A stretch of DNA of 64,000 nucleotides. Source: Parvibaculum sp002684405. GTDB lineage: Bacteria; Pseudomonadota; Alphaproteobacteria; Parvibaculales; Parvibaculaceae. Of the stretch, positions 50,054 through 59,697 are shown in pieces; positions within the stretch are counted from its first letter, which is position 1, and each line of letters begins with the position of its first letter. The position numbers and the translations under genes were made by a program. Below the pieces are notes generated by a model. The model was given only the letters and a program-made list of their open reading frames with translations. It had not been told where the DNA came from and ran no database searches. The stretch is from assembly GCA_965140395.1 (NCBI GenBank), contig OZ223206.1, forward strand, positions 558,001-622,000, in the 5' to 3' direction.

Positions 50054-51220
50054 TCAGGCGCTCTTGCCGCGCGCCTCGATTGGCCAGATATCGACCAGCG
50101 CATCGCCCTTCACGACGAAATAGGCGTCGTAGAGGTTCACGGTCGGGTCGCAATGCGGGGTGACGGCGGTGAGCGTCGCGCCCAGCGGCAGGGTCGCGCC
50201 GTCGGGCAGCAGGATGCCGCCCTGCTCGTCGCCGAAGAAGAAGTAACCCGCCCCTTCCGGCGCGCCGGCATGAAGCACGGGCGGTTCGGCATCGGTGGAG
50301 AAGGCCTTGAAGCCTGCATCCGTCGTGGCGAGGTTCTTCGTGTTGTTGGACACCACACTCATCTGCACGAAGAGCGACGTGTCGAAGGGCATGGGCGCGC
50401 CGCCTTCTATCGGCACGTCGTTATACTGCTTGTCCATGAAGATGTAGGAACCGCCCTGAAGCTCGGTCAGCACCTTGGCTTCGGGGTCGATATTGTAGCT
50501 GCCCGTGCCGCCGCCGCTCACGATATCGCAGGGCAGGCCCGCCGCCTTCAGCCGGTCGCGCATCTCGCCCAGCACTTTCATGCAGGCCAGCGACTTCTCG
50601 CGGCGTTCCTCGAAATTCTCGATATGCATGAGGTGACCGGCATAGGCCTGAAGCCCCATCAGTTCCAGAGAATCGGCGGCGTCCACCAGCTCGGCCAGTT
50701 CGAAGGCATCGTCGCCCGGCGCGATGCCGGTGCGGTGCAGGCCGACATCGAGATCGACGATGCATTTGAGCGCCTTGCCCTGGCCGGCGCGCAACGCTTC
50801 CTGCGCGGCGGCAGCCAGTGCCCGCACGTTTTCCGCATTGTCCACGGCGACGATCAGCTCCGGCATGCGAGCATTGAGATCGACCAGCCGCTCGATGCCC
50901 CGCCCCGTCACCACGGGCGAGGTGAGCAGGATGCTTTCGATCGCCCCATCGCCCGCCTCGAAAAGCGCTTCGGCCTCGCCGAGCTTGGCGCAGCAGATGC
51001 CGACCGCACCCGCCTCGATCTGCCGCCTGGCGATGGAGGCGCATTTATGCGTCTTGGCATGGGGACGAATGGAAAGCCCGTTCTTTGCGCAATGCGCGGC
51101 CATGGTGGCCACGTTCTTGTCCAGAGCGTCCAGATCGAGGACCAGCGCCGGCGTCGGGATCGTCTGTCGCGATCCCTGTTTGCCGATCATCTCGCGGGCG
51201 GTTTGCAGGGCTTTCGACAT
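50054..51220 (-). CDS. D-threonine aldolase / 3-hydroxy-D-aspartate aldolase family enzyme
   Basis: 388-aa fold-III PLP enzyme (alanine racemase-like N-domain). The PLP lysine lies in RPHAKTHK (52-59), after TPALVLDLDALDKNV. VSGGGTGSYNIDP, ELQGGSYIFMD and the C-terminal HCDPTVNLYDAY...WPIEARGK supply metal and phosphate contacts of the D-threonine aldolase/D-serine dehydratase-like group. The C-terminus is close to what I recall for BhcC (3-hydroxy-D-aspartate aldolase), but no other beta-hydroxyaspartate-cycle genes are visible. GGGGAG precedes the ATG. Confidence 0.88.
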   Translation of the reverse strand: MSKALQTAREMIGKQGSRQTIPTPALVLDLDALDKNVATMAAHCAKNGLSIRPHAKTHKCASIARRQIEAGAVGICCAKLGEAEALFEAGDGAIESILLTSPVVTGRGIERLVDLNARMPELIVAVDNAENVRALAAAAQEALRAGQGKALKCIVDLDVGLHRTGIAPGDDAFELAELVDAADSLELMGLQAYAGHLMHIENFEERREKSLACMKVLGEMRDRLKAAGLPCDIVSGGGTGSYNIDPEAKVLTELQGGSYIFMDKQYNDVPIEGGAPMPFDTSLFVQMSVVSNNTKNLATTDAGFKAFSTDAEPPVLHAGAPEGAGYFFFGDEQGGILLPDGATLPLGATLTAVTPHCDPTVNLYDAYFVVKGDALVDIWPIEARGKSA

Positions 51221-51541
51221 GTTTACAGGCTCCCCAGATTGGCTGGCCGGCGCGGCGGCCTTCACGATGGCGCGCCATCCTAAACACGCAGCGGGCAACG
51301 GCAAGGGCGCGGCGCCGCAATGCCGGAATACATGCAATTTATTATGGTTTTTCCACGGAAAGACGCATATCGACGCAGTGCCATGACAGGGCATTCACAG
51401 TGGTGTATGCGATAGACTGACTTATTGTTGTTTGCGTACGCACTCTCCGGGGGGACTGGGTGTCAGAGAGCGGCGCAGGAGAGAGTTCGGGGGAGCAACC
51501 CGTTGGCCGTAAAACAGCGTATGGCGGCCCCGAAAGGGGAC
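51221..51541. other. Divergent intergenic region before a TetR gene
   Basis: 321 bases holding the promoters of the aldolase and TetR genes. A TGCGTACGCA palindrome at 51433-51442 could be an operator. A TTG at 51503 preceded by GGGGGAG is a possible longer TetR start. Nothing else was recognised. Confidence 0.4.
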
Positions 51542-52126
51542 ATGCCCAAACAGGCATCGAGCGACAAGCGCGAGACGATTATCGATGCCGCGTTCGATCT
51601 GTTTCGCCATTACGGCTATCGCCGCACCTCGATGGAGGATATCGCCCGCGCCGCCGGTGTCGCCAAGGGAACGCTCTACCTCTATTTCGCGAGCAAGGAA
51701 GAGCTTTTCGAGGCCATCGCCCGGATGCTGGCCGCGCGCATGCTGAAAGCGATCCGGGAAGCCATCGCCTGCGACCAGCCCCTTGAAGAGCAGTTTCTGG
51801 GCGTGATGGATGCCAAGCTCGGCGCTGTCTGGCGCTGGATCTATTCAAGCCCCCATGCCGCGGAACTGCTGGATCCGCAGCACCAGCTCCCCGACGACGT
51901 TTTCGAGGAAGTGGACGCCACCTTCCGTTCCATCATCGCGAAACTCATTCAGAAGGGCGTGGATAGCGGCGAACTCGACCTGAAAGCGGCCGGGTTCACC
52001 GTAGAATCGGCAGCGGCCACCCTGACTACGGCCGCCTATGGAGCGGAAAAGGCGGCGGATGAGGCGGAATTCCGCAAGACGCTTACCAATATCGTCCGCA
52101 TAACGCTCCGGGGCCTCCGGGCCTGA
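51542..52126 (+). CDS. TetR/AcrR family regulator
   Basis: 194 aa with a classical N-terminal domain: KRETIIDAAFDLFRHYGYRRTSMEDIARAAGVAKGTLYLYF, then a C-terminal domain of the AcrR type. The start is uncertain: ATG 51542 has a purine-rich AAGGGGA very close, ATG 51521 has none, and TTG 51503 has the best-spaced site. It lies divergent from the aldolase gene and upstream of groES, and the target is unknown. Confidence 0.87.
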   Translation: MPKQASSDKRETIIDAAFDLFRHYGYRRTSMEDIARAAGVAKGTLYLYFASKEELFEAIARMLAARMLKAIREAIACDQPLEEQFLGVMDAKLGAVWRWIYSSPHAAELLDPQHQLPDDVFEEVDATFRSIIAKLIQKGVDSGELDLKAAGFTVESAAATLTTAAYGAEKAADEAEFRKTLTNIVRITLRGLRA

Positions 52127-52215
52127 CCGCTCATCGCGCCCGCTCATGCTCTGAAACGGCCGGCCTTCCGACCCGAAAAACCTGAGTCCCCGCAGCGGTT
52201 TATCGCCACTCCCCG

Positions 52216-52245
52216 CTTGACACTCCGCCACCCCCCTCCTATCTC
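52216..52245 (+). promoter_or_regulatory. groESL promoter, RpoH-like
   Basis: CTTGACA at 52216-52222 and CTATCT at 52239-52244 match the alphaproteobacterial RpoH pattern (CTTG-N17/18-CyTATnT). TTGACA-N17-TATCTC would also suit the housekeeping sigma factor. Confidence 0.6.
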
Positions 52246-52257
52246 TCGCGAGAGCTA

Positions 52258-52284
52258 TTGGCACTCACTTTCCACGAGTGCTAA
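52258..52284. promoter_or_regulatory. CIRCE operator (HrcA)
   Basis: TTGGCACTC-N9-GAGTGCTAA matches CIRCE (TTAGCACTC-N9-GAGTGCTAA) with one mismatch. It is placed just after the predicted start of transcription and 63 bases before groES, so HrcA repression is expected. hrcA is not in the window. Confidence 0.93.
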
Positions 52285-52347
52285 CAGCTTCCAAAAAATC
52301 CAGGGTTTCCCGCCAAAATGGCGGTTCCGAAACAGGAGACGCAAGAG

Positions 52348-52659
52348 ATGAAATTCCGTCCTTTGCATGACCGAGTTGTCGTGCGCCGGGTCGAGGAAGA
52401 GGCCAAGACTGCCGGTGGCATCATCATCCCCGAGACCGCTCAGGAAAAGCCCTCCCAGGGCGAGATCGTCGCGGTGGGCCAGGGCGCCCGCGGTGAAGAC
52501 GGCAAGATCGTGCCGCTCGACGTCAAGGTCGGCGACCGTGTGATTTTCGGCAAATGGTCCGGCACGGAAGTGAAGATCGACGGCCAGGACCTCCTCATCA
52601 TGAAAGAGGCCGACGTCATGGGTGTGCTCGAAGGCAAATCCAAGAAGGCTGCTGAATAA
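52348..52659 (+). CDS. groES: Co-chaperonin GroES
   Basis: 103-aa lid of the chaperonin. The canonical start is MKFRPLHDRVVVRR, the mobile loop is EEAKTAGGIIIPETAQEKPSQG, and the end DLLIMKEADVMGVLE is intact. The in-frame ATG at 52318 would add ten non-conserved residues. First gene of the CIRCE-controlled operon with groEL 88 bases downstream. Confidence 0.98.
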   Translation: MKFRPLHDRVVVRRVEEEAKTAGGIIIPETAQEKPSQGEIVAVGQGARGEDGKIVPLDVKVGDRVIFGKWSGTEVKIDGQDLLIMKEADVMGVLEGKSKKAAE

Positions 52660-52747
52660 GGCTCGCAAGTCCGATGTGACGGCTGCGGGCCTTTTTGCTG
52701 CCGCGCGCCGACAGGATCCATGAGCCCAGAACAAGGAACATAGGAAT

Positions 52748-54403
<1,656 letters not shown>

Positions 54404-54437
54404 TCATGCGCTCGTCCGGCTTACGCCGACGAATGCG

Positions 54438-54470
54438 AAGGGCCGGTGGCAACACCGGCCCTTTTCTTTT
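54438..54470 (+). terminator. Intrinsic terminator of groESL
   Basis: GGGCCGGTG-gcaa-CACCGGCCC followed by TTTTCTTTT, 35 bases past groEL. Confidence 0.9.
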
Positions 54471-54592
54471 GAGACATCGTTGCCTCCGGAACCTGACGCA
54501 GCGACATCCAACCTCTGCCAAGGTCCCTGTGACAGCAGCCTGCCGAGTCACTAGAGTTCCGCCCAACACGAAATTTTTGAGGGGCGGAGCCA

Positions 54593-55792
54593 ATGGATTT
54601 TTCCTTTTCGGCAGAGGATGAGGAATTCCGCATGATGGTGCGGGATTTCTTCGAGAACGAATATCCGAGCGACATCGTGGAAAAGATCGGGCGGGGACAT
54701 TCTCCGTCGAAGGAAGACTATCAGCGCTCCGAACGCGCGCTTGCCGCGAAGGGATGGCTGGCGGTCAACTGGCCCAAATCCGATGGCGGCACGGGCTGGA
54801 CCGCCAACCAGAAATACATCTTCGACGAAGAACTGGAACGCGCGGGCGCGCTCAATGTCGTGCCGATGGGGCTTCTTTATGTCGGGCCGGTCATCTACAC
54901 CTTCGGCACCGACGATCAAAAGAAACGCTGGCTGCCGGGCATTCTCGACAGCACCACCTTCTGGGCGCAAGGCTATTCGGAACCGGGCTCGGGCTCGGAC
55001 CTCGCCTCGCTGCAATGCGCCGCGATACGTGAGGGCGATGAATATGTTGTCAACGGCACCAAGATCTGGACCAGCCTCGGCCAGCATGCCGACTGGATTT
55101 TCTGCCTGCTGCGCACCGACAACTCCGGCAAGAAGCAGGAAGGCATCACCTTCCTCTGCATCGACATGGCGACGCCGGGGATCACGGTGACCCCCATCAT
55201 CACCATCGACGGCAAGCATTCATTGAACAGCGTCACCTTCGAGGATGTCCGCGTGCCGGTGGAAAACCGGATTGGTGAGGAAGGCAAAGGCTGGACCTAT
55301 GCCAACTACCTGCTTGGCCATGAGCGCACCTCCTATGCGCATGTCGCGGGCAAACGAAAACAGCTTGAGGATATTCGCGCCACGGCCATGCGGACCGAAA
55401 GCGACGGCGCACGGCTTCTCGACGACCCGGCCTTTGCCGGCAAGCTTGCCACGCTGGAAGCGCGCCTCGATGCGCTTGAACTTACCGTGCTGCGCACGCT
55501 GGCCTCGGTCGCGGAAGGCGGCGCGCCGGGCGAGGAATCCTCGATCCTCAAGATCATTGCGACCGAGCTGGCGCAGGACATTACCGAGCTGGGCATGGAA
55601 GCCCATGGCGCTTATGCGCAGGTATCCTTTCCGGATTCGGCAGCGCCCGCCTGGACCGACAACACACCGGTACCGGAGGGTGCCGTGCCCGCCGTCGCGC
55701 AATATCTGGGCGCCCGGGCACAATCCATCTATGGCGGCTCGAACGAGATCCAGAAGAACATCATCTCCAAGCGGATCCTGAAGCTGCCTTGA
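54593..55792 (+). CDS. Acyl-CoA dehydrogenase, PimC-like
   Basis: 399-aa acyl-CoA dehydrogenase. The flavin and substrate motifs are GYSEPGSGSDLASLQCAAIREGDEYVVNGTKIWTS (signature 1 region) and IYGGSNEIQKNIISKRIL (signature 2). The start MDFSFSAEDEEFRMMVRDF and spacing resemble the large subunit of pimeloyl-CoA dehydrogenase type (PimC). No small subunit follows. Acts with ETF. The exact chain length is unknown. Confidence 0.9.
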   Translation: MDFSFSAEDEEFRMMVRDFFENEYPSDIVEKIGRGHSPSKEDYQRSERALAAKGWLAVNWPKSDGGTGWTANQKYIFDEELERAGALNVVPMGLLYVGPVIYTFGTDDQKKRWLPGILDSTTFWAQGYSEPGSGSDLASLQCAAIREGDEYVVNGTKIWTSLGQHADWIFCLLRTDNSGKKQEGITFLCIDMATPGITVTPIITIDGKHSLNSVTFEDVRVPVENRIGEEGKGWTYANYLLGHERTSYAHVAGKRKQLEDIRATAMRTESDGARLLDDPAFAGKLATLEARLDALELTVLRTLASVAEGGAPGEESSILKIIATELAQDITELGMEAHGAYAQVSFPDSAAPAWTDNTPVPEGAVPAVAQYLGARAQSIYGGSNEIQKNIISKRILKLP

Positions 55793-56014
55793 GGAATATC
55801 GTCCAGGAGCAGACATAATCTCGAAAAACTTATCCTCCCCTTCTTCCGCGCCCCCATATTGATGGGACCGGCCTTCGTCGACGGGGCGCTGTTGGGTTGT
55901 CAGGCAGCGCAGGAGGCCGGGCGGCATCCGCAACCCGGGGCGTGACAAACCCCGGCTTCGCCGGACGCATGCGGGCTGAAAAAGTGCCTTCGTAGAAGCA
56001 CGAGAAAATGCCGT

Positions 56015-56096
56015 GCGCGGGGTGGAGCAAGCGCCGCCCCTACACATGCCACATGTCACATGTAGGAACATGTGCGGTTCGAGTTCTGCCCCGCGC
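56015..56096 (+). ncRNA. Candidate structured / tRNA-like element
   Basis: 82 bases closed by a perfect 8-bp stem (GCGCGGGG/CCCCGCGC). Inside, CACATGT occurs twice in tandem and pairs with ACATGTG through an AGGA loop, and GGTTCGAGTT resembles a T-loop. The left end (CGCGGGGTGGAGCA) equals the start of initiator tRNA genes. The D and anticodon arms do not form, so it is not a functional tRNA; a decayed tRNA or an unrelated structured RNA is possible. Confidence 0.35.
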
Positions 56097-56174
56097 CCCT
56101 TCTTGCGAAGGACAGCCGGTCAAACCTCCGAGGGCACGCGCCCTGCGGAGCTTTCGGTACGACTGCATTCCTCG

Positions 56175-56203
56175 TTGACTAAAATCTTTCCCCACGCTCT
56201 ACT
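56175..56203 (+). promoter_or_regulatory. Candidate glyA promoter
   Basis: TTGACT-N17-TCTACT, giving a leader of about 140 bases before the glyA ATG. Confidence 0.4.
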
Positions 56204-56351
56204 CCTGCCACTCGGTCACATATCTCCGCGTGACTGGCGATATCGAGATGGGCAACCATCATGGAGCGCGGAGCCCGATCTATCAGCCGATCGCCTGGGC
56301 AGCCCTTGAATGAGCTGGCCGGGCATTTTTATTGGCTGATGGAGAACGGAA

Positions 56352-57614
56352 ATGACCCTTTCCGAAGACCGCATCCGGCTTGCCGAAAGCGACCCGGATA
56401 TCTATGAGGCGCTCACCGGCGAGGAAACCCGCCAGCGCCGCGAACTCGAACTTATCCCCTCCGAAAACTACGCCTTCCCCGAAGTGCTGACGCTGCTCGG
56501 CTCCGCCTTCACCAACAAATATGCGGAAGGCTATCCGGGGCGGCGCTATTACGGCGGGCAGCAGCATACCGACCGGATCGAGACACTGGCACGTGACCGC
56601 GCCTGCGCCCTCTTCCGCGCCGAGCATGCCAATGTGCAGCCGCTCTCCGGGTCGCCCATGAACCAGGCCGTCTATCTGGGCCTGCTGGAGCCGGGCGACA
56701 CCATCCTCGCCATGGATCTGTCGCATGGCGGGCATCTCACCCATGGCGCCCCGGTTTCCCATATGGGACGGCTTTTCAATTTCGTCCGTTACCGGACGGA
56801 TCCGGCAACCGGCGCCATCGATTTCGATGCGCTGAGGGAGGTCGCACGAAAGACGCAGCCCAAAATGGTGGTCTGCGGCTATTCCTCCTATCCGCGCGAC
56901 TATGACTATGCCGATTTCAAGCGGGTGGCCGATGAGGTCGGCGCGCTGACCATGGCCGATGTCAGCCATATCGGCGGGCTCATCGCCGCCAATGTCATGC
57001 GCAACCCCATGGATTCCGGTTTCGATGTCACGACGACGACCACGCATAAGTCGCTGCGCGGTCCGCGCGGCGGGCTTATCCTTTGCCGCAAGGAATTTGC
57101 AAAGAAGATCGACGCCTCGGTCTTTCCCGGCCTCCAGGGCGGCCCGCATATGAACCAGGTGGCGGCGGCCGCCCTCACCTTCCGGCTTGCCGCAACCCCG
57201 GCTTTCCGGACCTACGCCGAACAGGTCCTTGCCAATGCCCAGGCGCTGGCGGCGGGGCTCAACGCCCGGCAGGTGAAACTCGTGACCGGCGGCACGGCCA
57301 ACCATCTCATGGTGATCGATACGGTGAAGAGTTTCGGCATGGATGGCGCGCAGGCACAAGGGACGCTCGACCGTGTGGGCCTCACCGCCAACAAGCAGGT
57401 CATCCCCGACGACCCGAACCCGCCCATGCGGCCTTCGGGCCTGCGTCTGGGCACGCCCGCCGCGACCACGCGCGGCATGGGCGGGGCGGAGATGGACGAG
57501 ATTGCCGATATCCTTGCCGGAGCGCTATCGGCCAATGGCGACAAGGCGGCGGAAGCCGCACTCGCCGCCCGCCTGCGCGACCTGACGGGACGCTTTCCAA
57601 TCGAGGAAGTCTAG
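56352..57614 (+). CDS. glyA: Serine hydroxymethyltransferase, divergent type
   Basis: 420-aa PLP enzyme interconverting serine and glycine with tetrahydrofolate. The PLP lysine is in TTTTTHKSLRGPRGG. Also present are LIPSENYAFPEVLTLLGSAFTNKYAEGYPGRRYYGG, DLSHGGHLTHGAPV and MADVSHIGGLIAA. Several positions (IPSEN for the usual IASEN, QQHTDRIETLARDRA) depart from the usual proteobacterial GlyA, so this may be a second or transferred copy. AGAACGG precedes the ATG. Its stop is next to that of the convergent TetR gene (four-base overlap). Confidence 0.92.
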   Translation: MTLSEDRIRLAESDPDIYEALTGEETRQRRELELIPSENYAFPEVLTLLGSAFTNKYAEGYPGRRYYGGQQHTDRIETLARDRACALFRAEHANVQPLSGSPMNQAVYLGLLEPGDTILAMDLSHGGHLTHGAPVSHMGRLFNFVRYRTDPATGAIDFDALREVARKTQPKMVVCGYSSYPRDYDYADFKRVADEVGALTMADVSHIGGLIAANVMRNPMDSGFDVTTTTTHKSLRGPRGGLILCRKEFAKKIDASVFPGLQGGPHMNQVAAAALTFRLAATPAFRTYAEQVLANAQALAAGLNARQVKLVTGGTANHLMVIDTVKSFGMDGAQAQGTLDRVGLTANKQVIPDDPNPPMRPSGLRLGTPAATTRGMGGAEMDEIADILAGALSANGDKAAEAALAARLRDLTGRFPIEEV

Positions 57615-58237
57615 GCTTGGTCGGGCAGGAAGTTCTCGTATTCCAGCCTCAGCATGCGTCCGTATTCGGCGACGAGGCGGTCGCCTTCCTTGCGGTCCAC
57701 CGCAATGGCAAGGCGCACCGCCGCGCCGGTGAGCTGCATCAGCAGGAAGCAAACCGTATCGAGACGGTCATGCTCCTTCTTCGGCACGAAGGGTTTTAGC
57801 GCCTCCGCCACGACGCGGGCATTCTCGCGGCTGTCTTCGATATCCATGTCCTGAATGTCTTTGTCCGACTGCGTGCCCGACCAGATATCGCGCGTCACCG
57901 GCTCCAGAAGGAACATGGCGTAGTAACCGTCCAGGAGCCCGTCGAGGCGGTCGAGCGCATCCTCCGCACTTTCGACGCCGACAAGACTTTCCCGCAGCCC
58001 GTCCCGCACACGCAGCATGATGCGCTCGGCCAGCGTGCGAATGATCGACGCCTTGTCGGGAAAGTACTGATAGAGCGAGCCGATAGGCACGCCGGCCCGC
58101 GCCGCGATCTCACTCATGCGCAGCTGGTCCGACCCCGTCTGCTCGATGAGTTCGGTCGCCGCCGCCAGAATTTTCTCCACGCGCGCCCTTGCCCTTGCCT
58201 GTGTCGGTTGGCGGCGGACGCCCGAATTCCCGTTCAT
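57611..58237 (-). CDS. TetR/AcrR regulator of the divergent monooxygenase pair
   Basis: 208 aa. The helix-turn-helix is MSEIAARAGVPIGSLYQYFPDK (about residues 41-62), preceded by RARVEKILAAATELIEQTG. A longer C-terminal ligand domain follows. It is divergent from the FAD monooxygenase; a 19-bp palindrome lies between them, so it most likely represses both genes until a substrate-like ligand binds. Confidence 0.9.
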   Translation of the reverse strand: MNGNSGVRRQPTQARARARVEKILAAATELIEQTGSDQLRMSEIAARAGVPIGSLYQYFPDKASIIRTLAERIMLRVRDGLRESLVGVESAEDALDRLDGLLDGYYAMFLLEPVTRDIWSGTQSDKDIQDMDIEDSRENARVVAEALKPFVPKKEHDRLDTVCFLLMQLTGAAVRLAIAVDRKEGDRLVAEYGRMLRLEYENFLPDQA

Positions 58238-58288
58238 TTTCCCTGCCGTCCTTCAGAATCGACTTGCATTCTTAAATATGAGGAATTA

Positions 58289-58307
58289 TCACATTTTACA
58301 AATGTGA
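58289..58307. promoter_or_regulatory. Operator palindrome between TetR and monooxygenase
   Basis: TCACATTTTACAAATGTGA has 8-bp perfect arms around TAC. The surrounding AT-rich sequence (58265-58325) should hold both divergent promoters. Confidence 0.7.
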
Positions 58308-58329
58308 GGGATATTCATATTCAGGGGAC

Positions 58330-59697
58330 ATGAACATGGCTGCGACGAATATCGGGAAAGTCTGCATTGTCGGGGGCGGCCCGGCGGGACTGAGCCTCGT
58401 GCGAACCTTTTTGCGCTACGGGATTCCGTTCGATTGCTTCGAGCGCCACAGCGATGTGGGCGGGCTGTGGGATCAGAGCAATCCGGGGTCGCCGGTCTAT
58501 GACTCGGCGCATTTCATCTCGTCGAAAACGCAGTCGCATTATCACGACTTCGACATGCCGGAGGATTATCCGGACTATCCCTCGAACCGCGACATCCTGA
58601 ACTACATGCGCAGCTTCGCCGACGCTTACGGGCTTCGCGATCACATCACCTTCAATACCTCGGTCGAAAAGGCCGAGATGCAGGGCGATGGCAGCTGGCG
58701 CGTCACGCTGTCCAATGGCGAGACGCGGGACTATGCCTCACTTGTCTGCGCGAACGGGACGAACTGGCACCCGGTCATGCCCGAATACCCGGGCGAGTTC
58801 ACCGGCGAAATGCGCCACGCGGTGACCTATCGCAACCCGGACGAGTTTAAGGGCAAGCGCGTGATGATCATCGGCGCGGGCAACTCCGGTTGCGACATTG
58901 CCTGCGACGCAGCGCATAGCGCCGACAAAGCCTTCATCAGCCTGCGGCGCGGGTATCACTTCGTGCCGAAGCGCCTCTTCGGCGTTCCCGCCGATGTGAT
59001 CGCCGCCACCGGCCCCACCCTTCCGATGTGGCTGGAACAGCGCGTGTTCGGCCTCATGCTCAAAGTGCTGAACGGCGATCTGACGCGGCTGGGCCTGCAG
59101 GCGCCGGATCATCGCGTGTTCGAATCCCACCCCATCGTCAACGACCAGCTTCTCCACTATCTCGCGCATGGCGACATCAGGGCAAAACAGGATGTGGAGC
59201 GTTTCGAAGGCAAGATCGTCCACTTCAAGGACGGCACCTCGGAAGAGATCGACCTCATCATCTGCGCCACCGGGTATGAGTGGAAGGTTCCTTACGTCGA
59301 TCCCTCCCTCTTCACCTGGAAGTCGGGCCGGCCGGACTTCTACATGAACCTTTTCAGCCGCGAGCATCCGAGCCTCTATTCGCTCGGCATGATGGAAACC
59401 AATGGCGGCGCCTACAAGCTCTTCGACCAGATGGCCGATCTCATTGCGCATGGCATCATGGTCCGCGCGGAAGACGGCAAGAAAGCGAAGTCCTTCAACC
59501 GTTTCGTGGCGACCGACAAGCCGGACCTTACCGGCGGCATTCATTTCGTTGGCTCCGCGCGGCATGCGACCTATGTGGAGATTGCGGCCTATCGCAAGCA
59601 CATGAAGAAGGTGCGCCGCAAATTCGGCTGGAGCGATCTGGAGGATGGCTGTTTCGATGCGCTTCGCCGCGACGCCGCCGTCAAAGAGGCGGCGTGA
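58330..59697 (+). CDS. Flavin-containing monooxygenase / Baeyer-Villiger-type
   Basis: 455-aa two-dinucleotide-domain flavoprotein. The FAD site is GGGPAG (15-20) and the NADPH site is IIGAGNSGCD. The FMO-type signature F-x-G-x3-H-x3-Y reads FTGEMRHAVTY. The late motif CATGY (ICATGYEW) is present. Such enzymes oxygenate N, S or ketone carbon; the substrate is unknown. The ATG at 58336 may be the true start, since AGGGGA sits too close to 58330. It is coupled to the SDR gene by a TGATG overlap. Confidence 0.9.
   Translation: MNMAATNIGKVCIVGGGPAGLSLVRTFLRYGIPFDCFERHSDVGGLWDQSNPGSPVYDSAHFISSKTQSHYHDFDMPEDYPDYPSNRDILNYMRSFADAYGLRDHITFNTSVEKAEMQGDGSWRVTLSNGETRDYASLVCANGTNWHPVMPEYPGEFTGEMRHAVTYRNPDEFKGKRVMIIGAGNSGCDIACDAAHSADKAFISLRRGYHFVPKRLFGVPADVIAATGPTLPMWLEQRVFGLMLKVLNGDLTRLGLQAPDHRVFESHPIVNDQLLHYLAHGDIRAKQDVERFEGKIVHFKDGTSEEIDLIICATGYEWKVPYVDPSLFTWKSGRPDFYMNLFSREHPSLYSLGMMETNGGAYKLFDQMADLIAHGIMVRAEDGKKAKSFNRFVATDKPDLTGGIHFVGSARHATYVEIAAYRKHMKKVRRKFGWSDLEDGCFDALRRDAAVKEAA

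Larger units (their letters stand above)
55793..56351. other. Long upstream region of glyA
   Basis: 559 bases without a supportable gene. Short open frames here lack ribosome-binding sites. The region holds several inverted repeats, a tRNA-like palindromic segment (56015-56096, see separate entry) and a likely promoter at 56175. No known riboswitch was recognised. Confidence 0.55.

Noticed and set aside
55830..56030. 66-codon minus-strand open frame before glyA
   Set aside because: No ribosome-binding site and it spans inverted repeats; composition is that of non-coding DNA.
56015..56096. Initiator tRNA gene
   Set aside because: Only the acceptor stem and part of the T-arm fit. The D-arm, anticodon arm and G53-C61 pair are absent, so it is kept only as a tRNA-like element.
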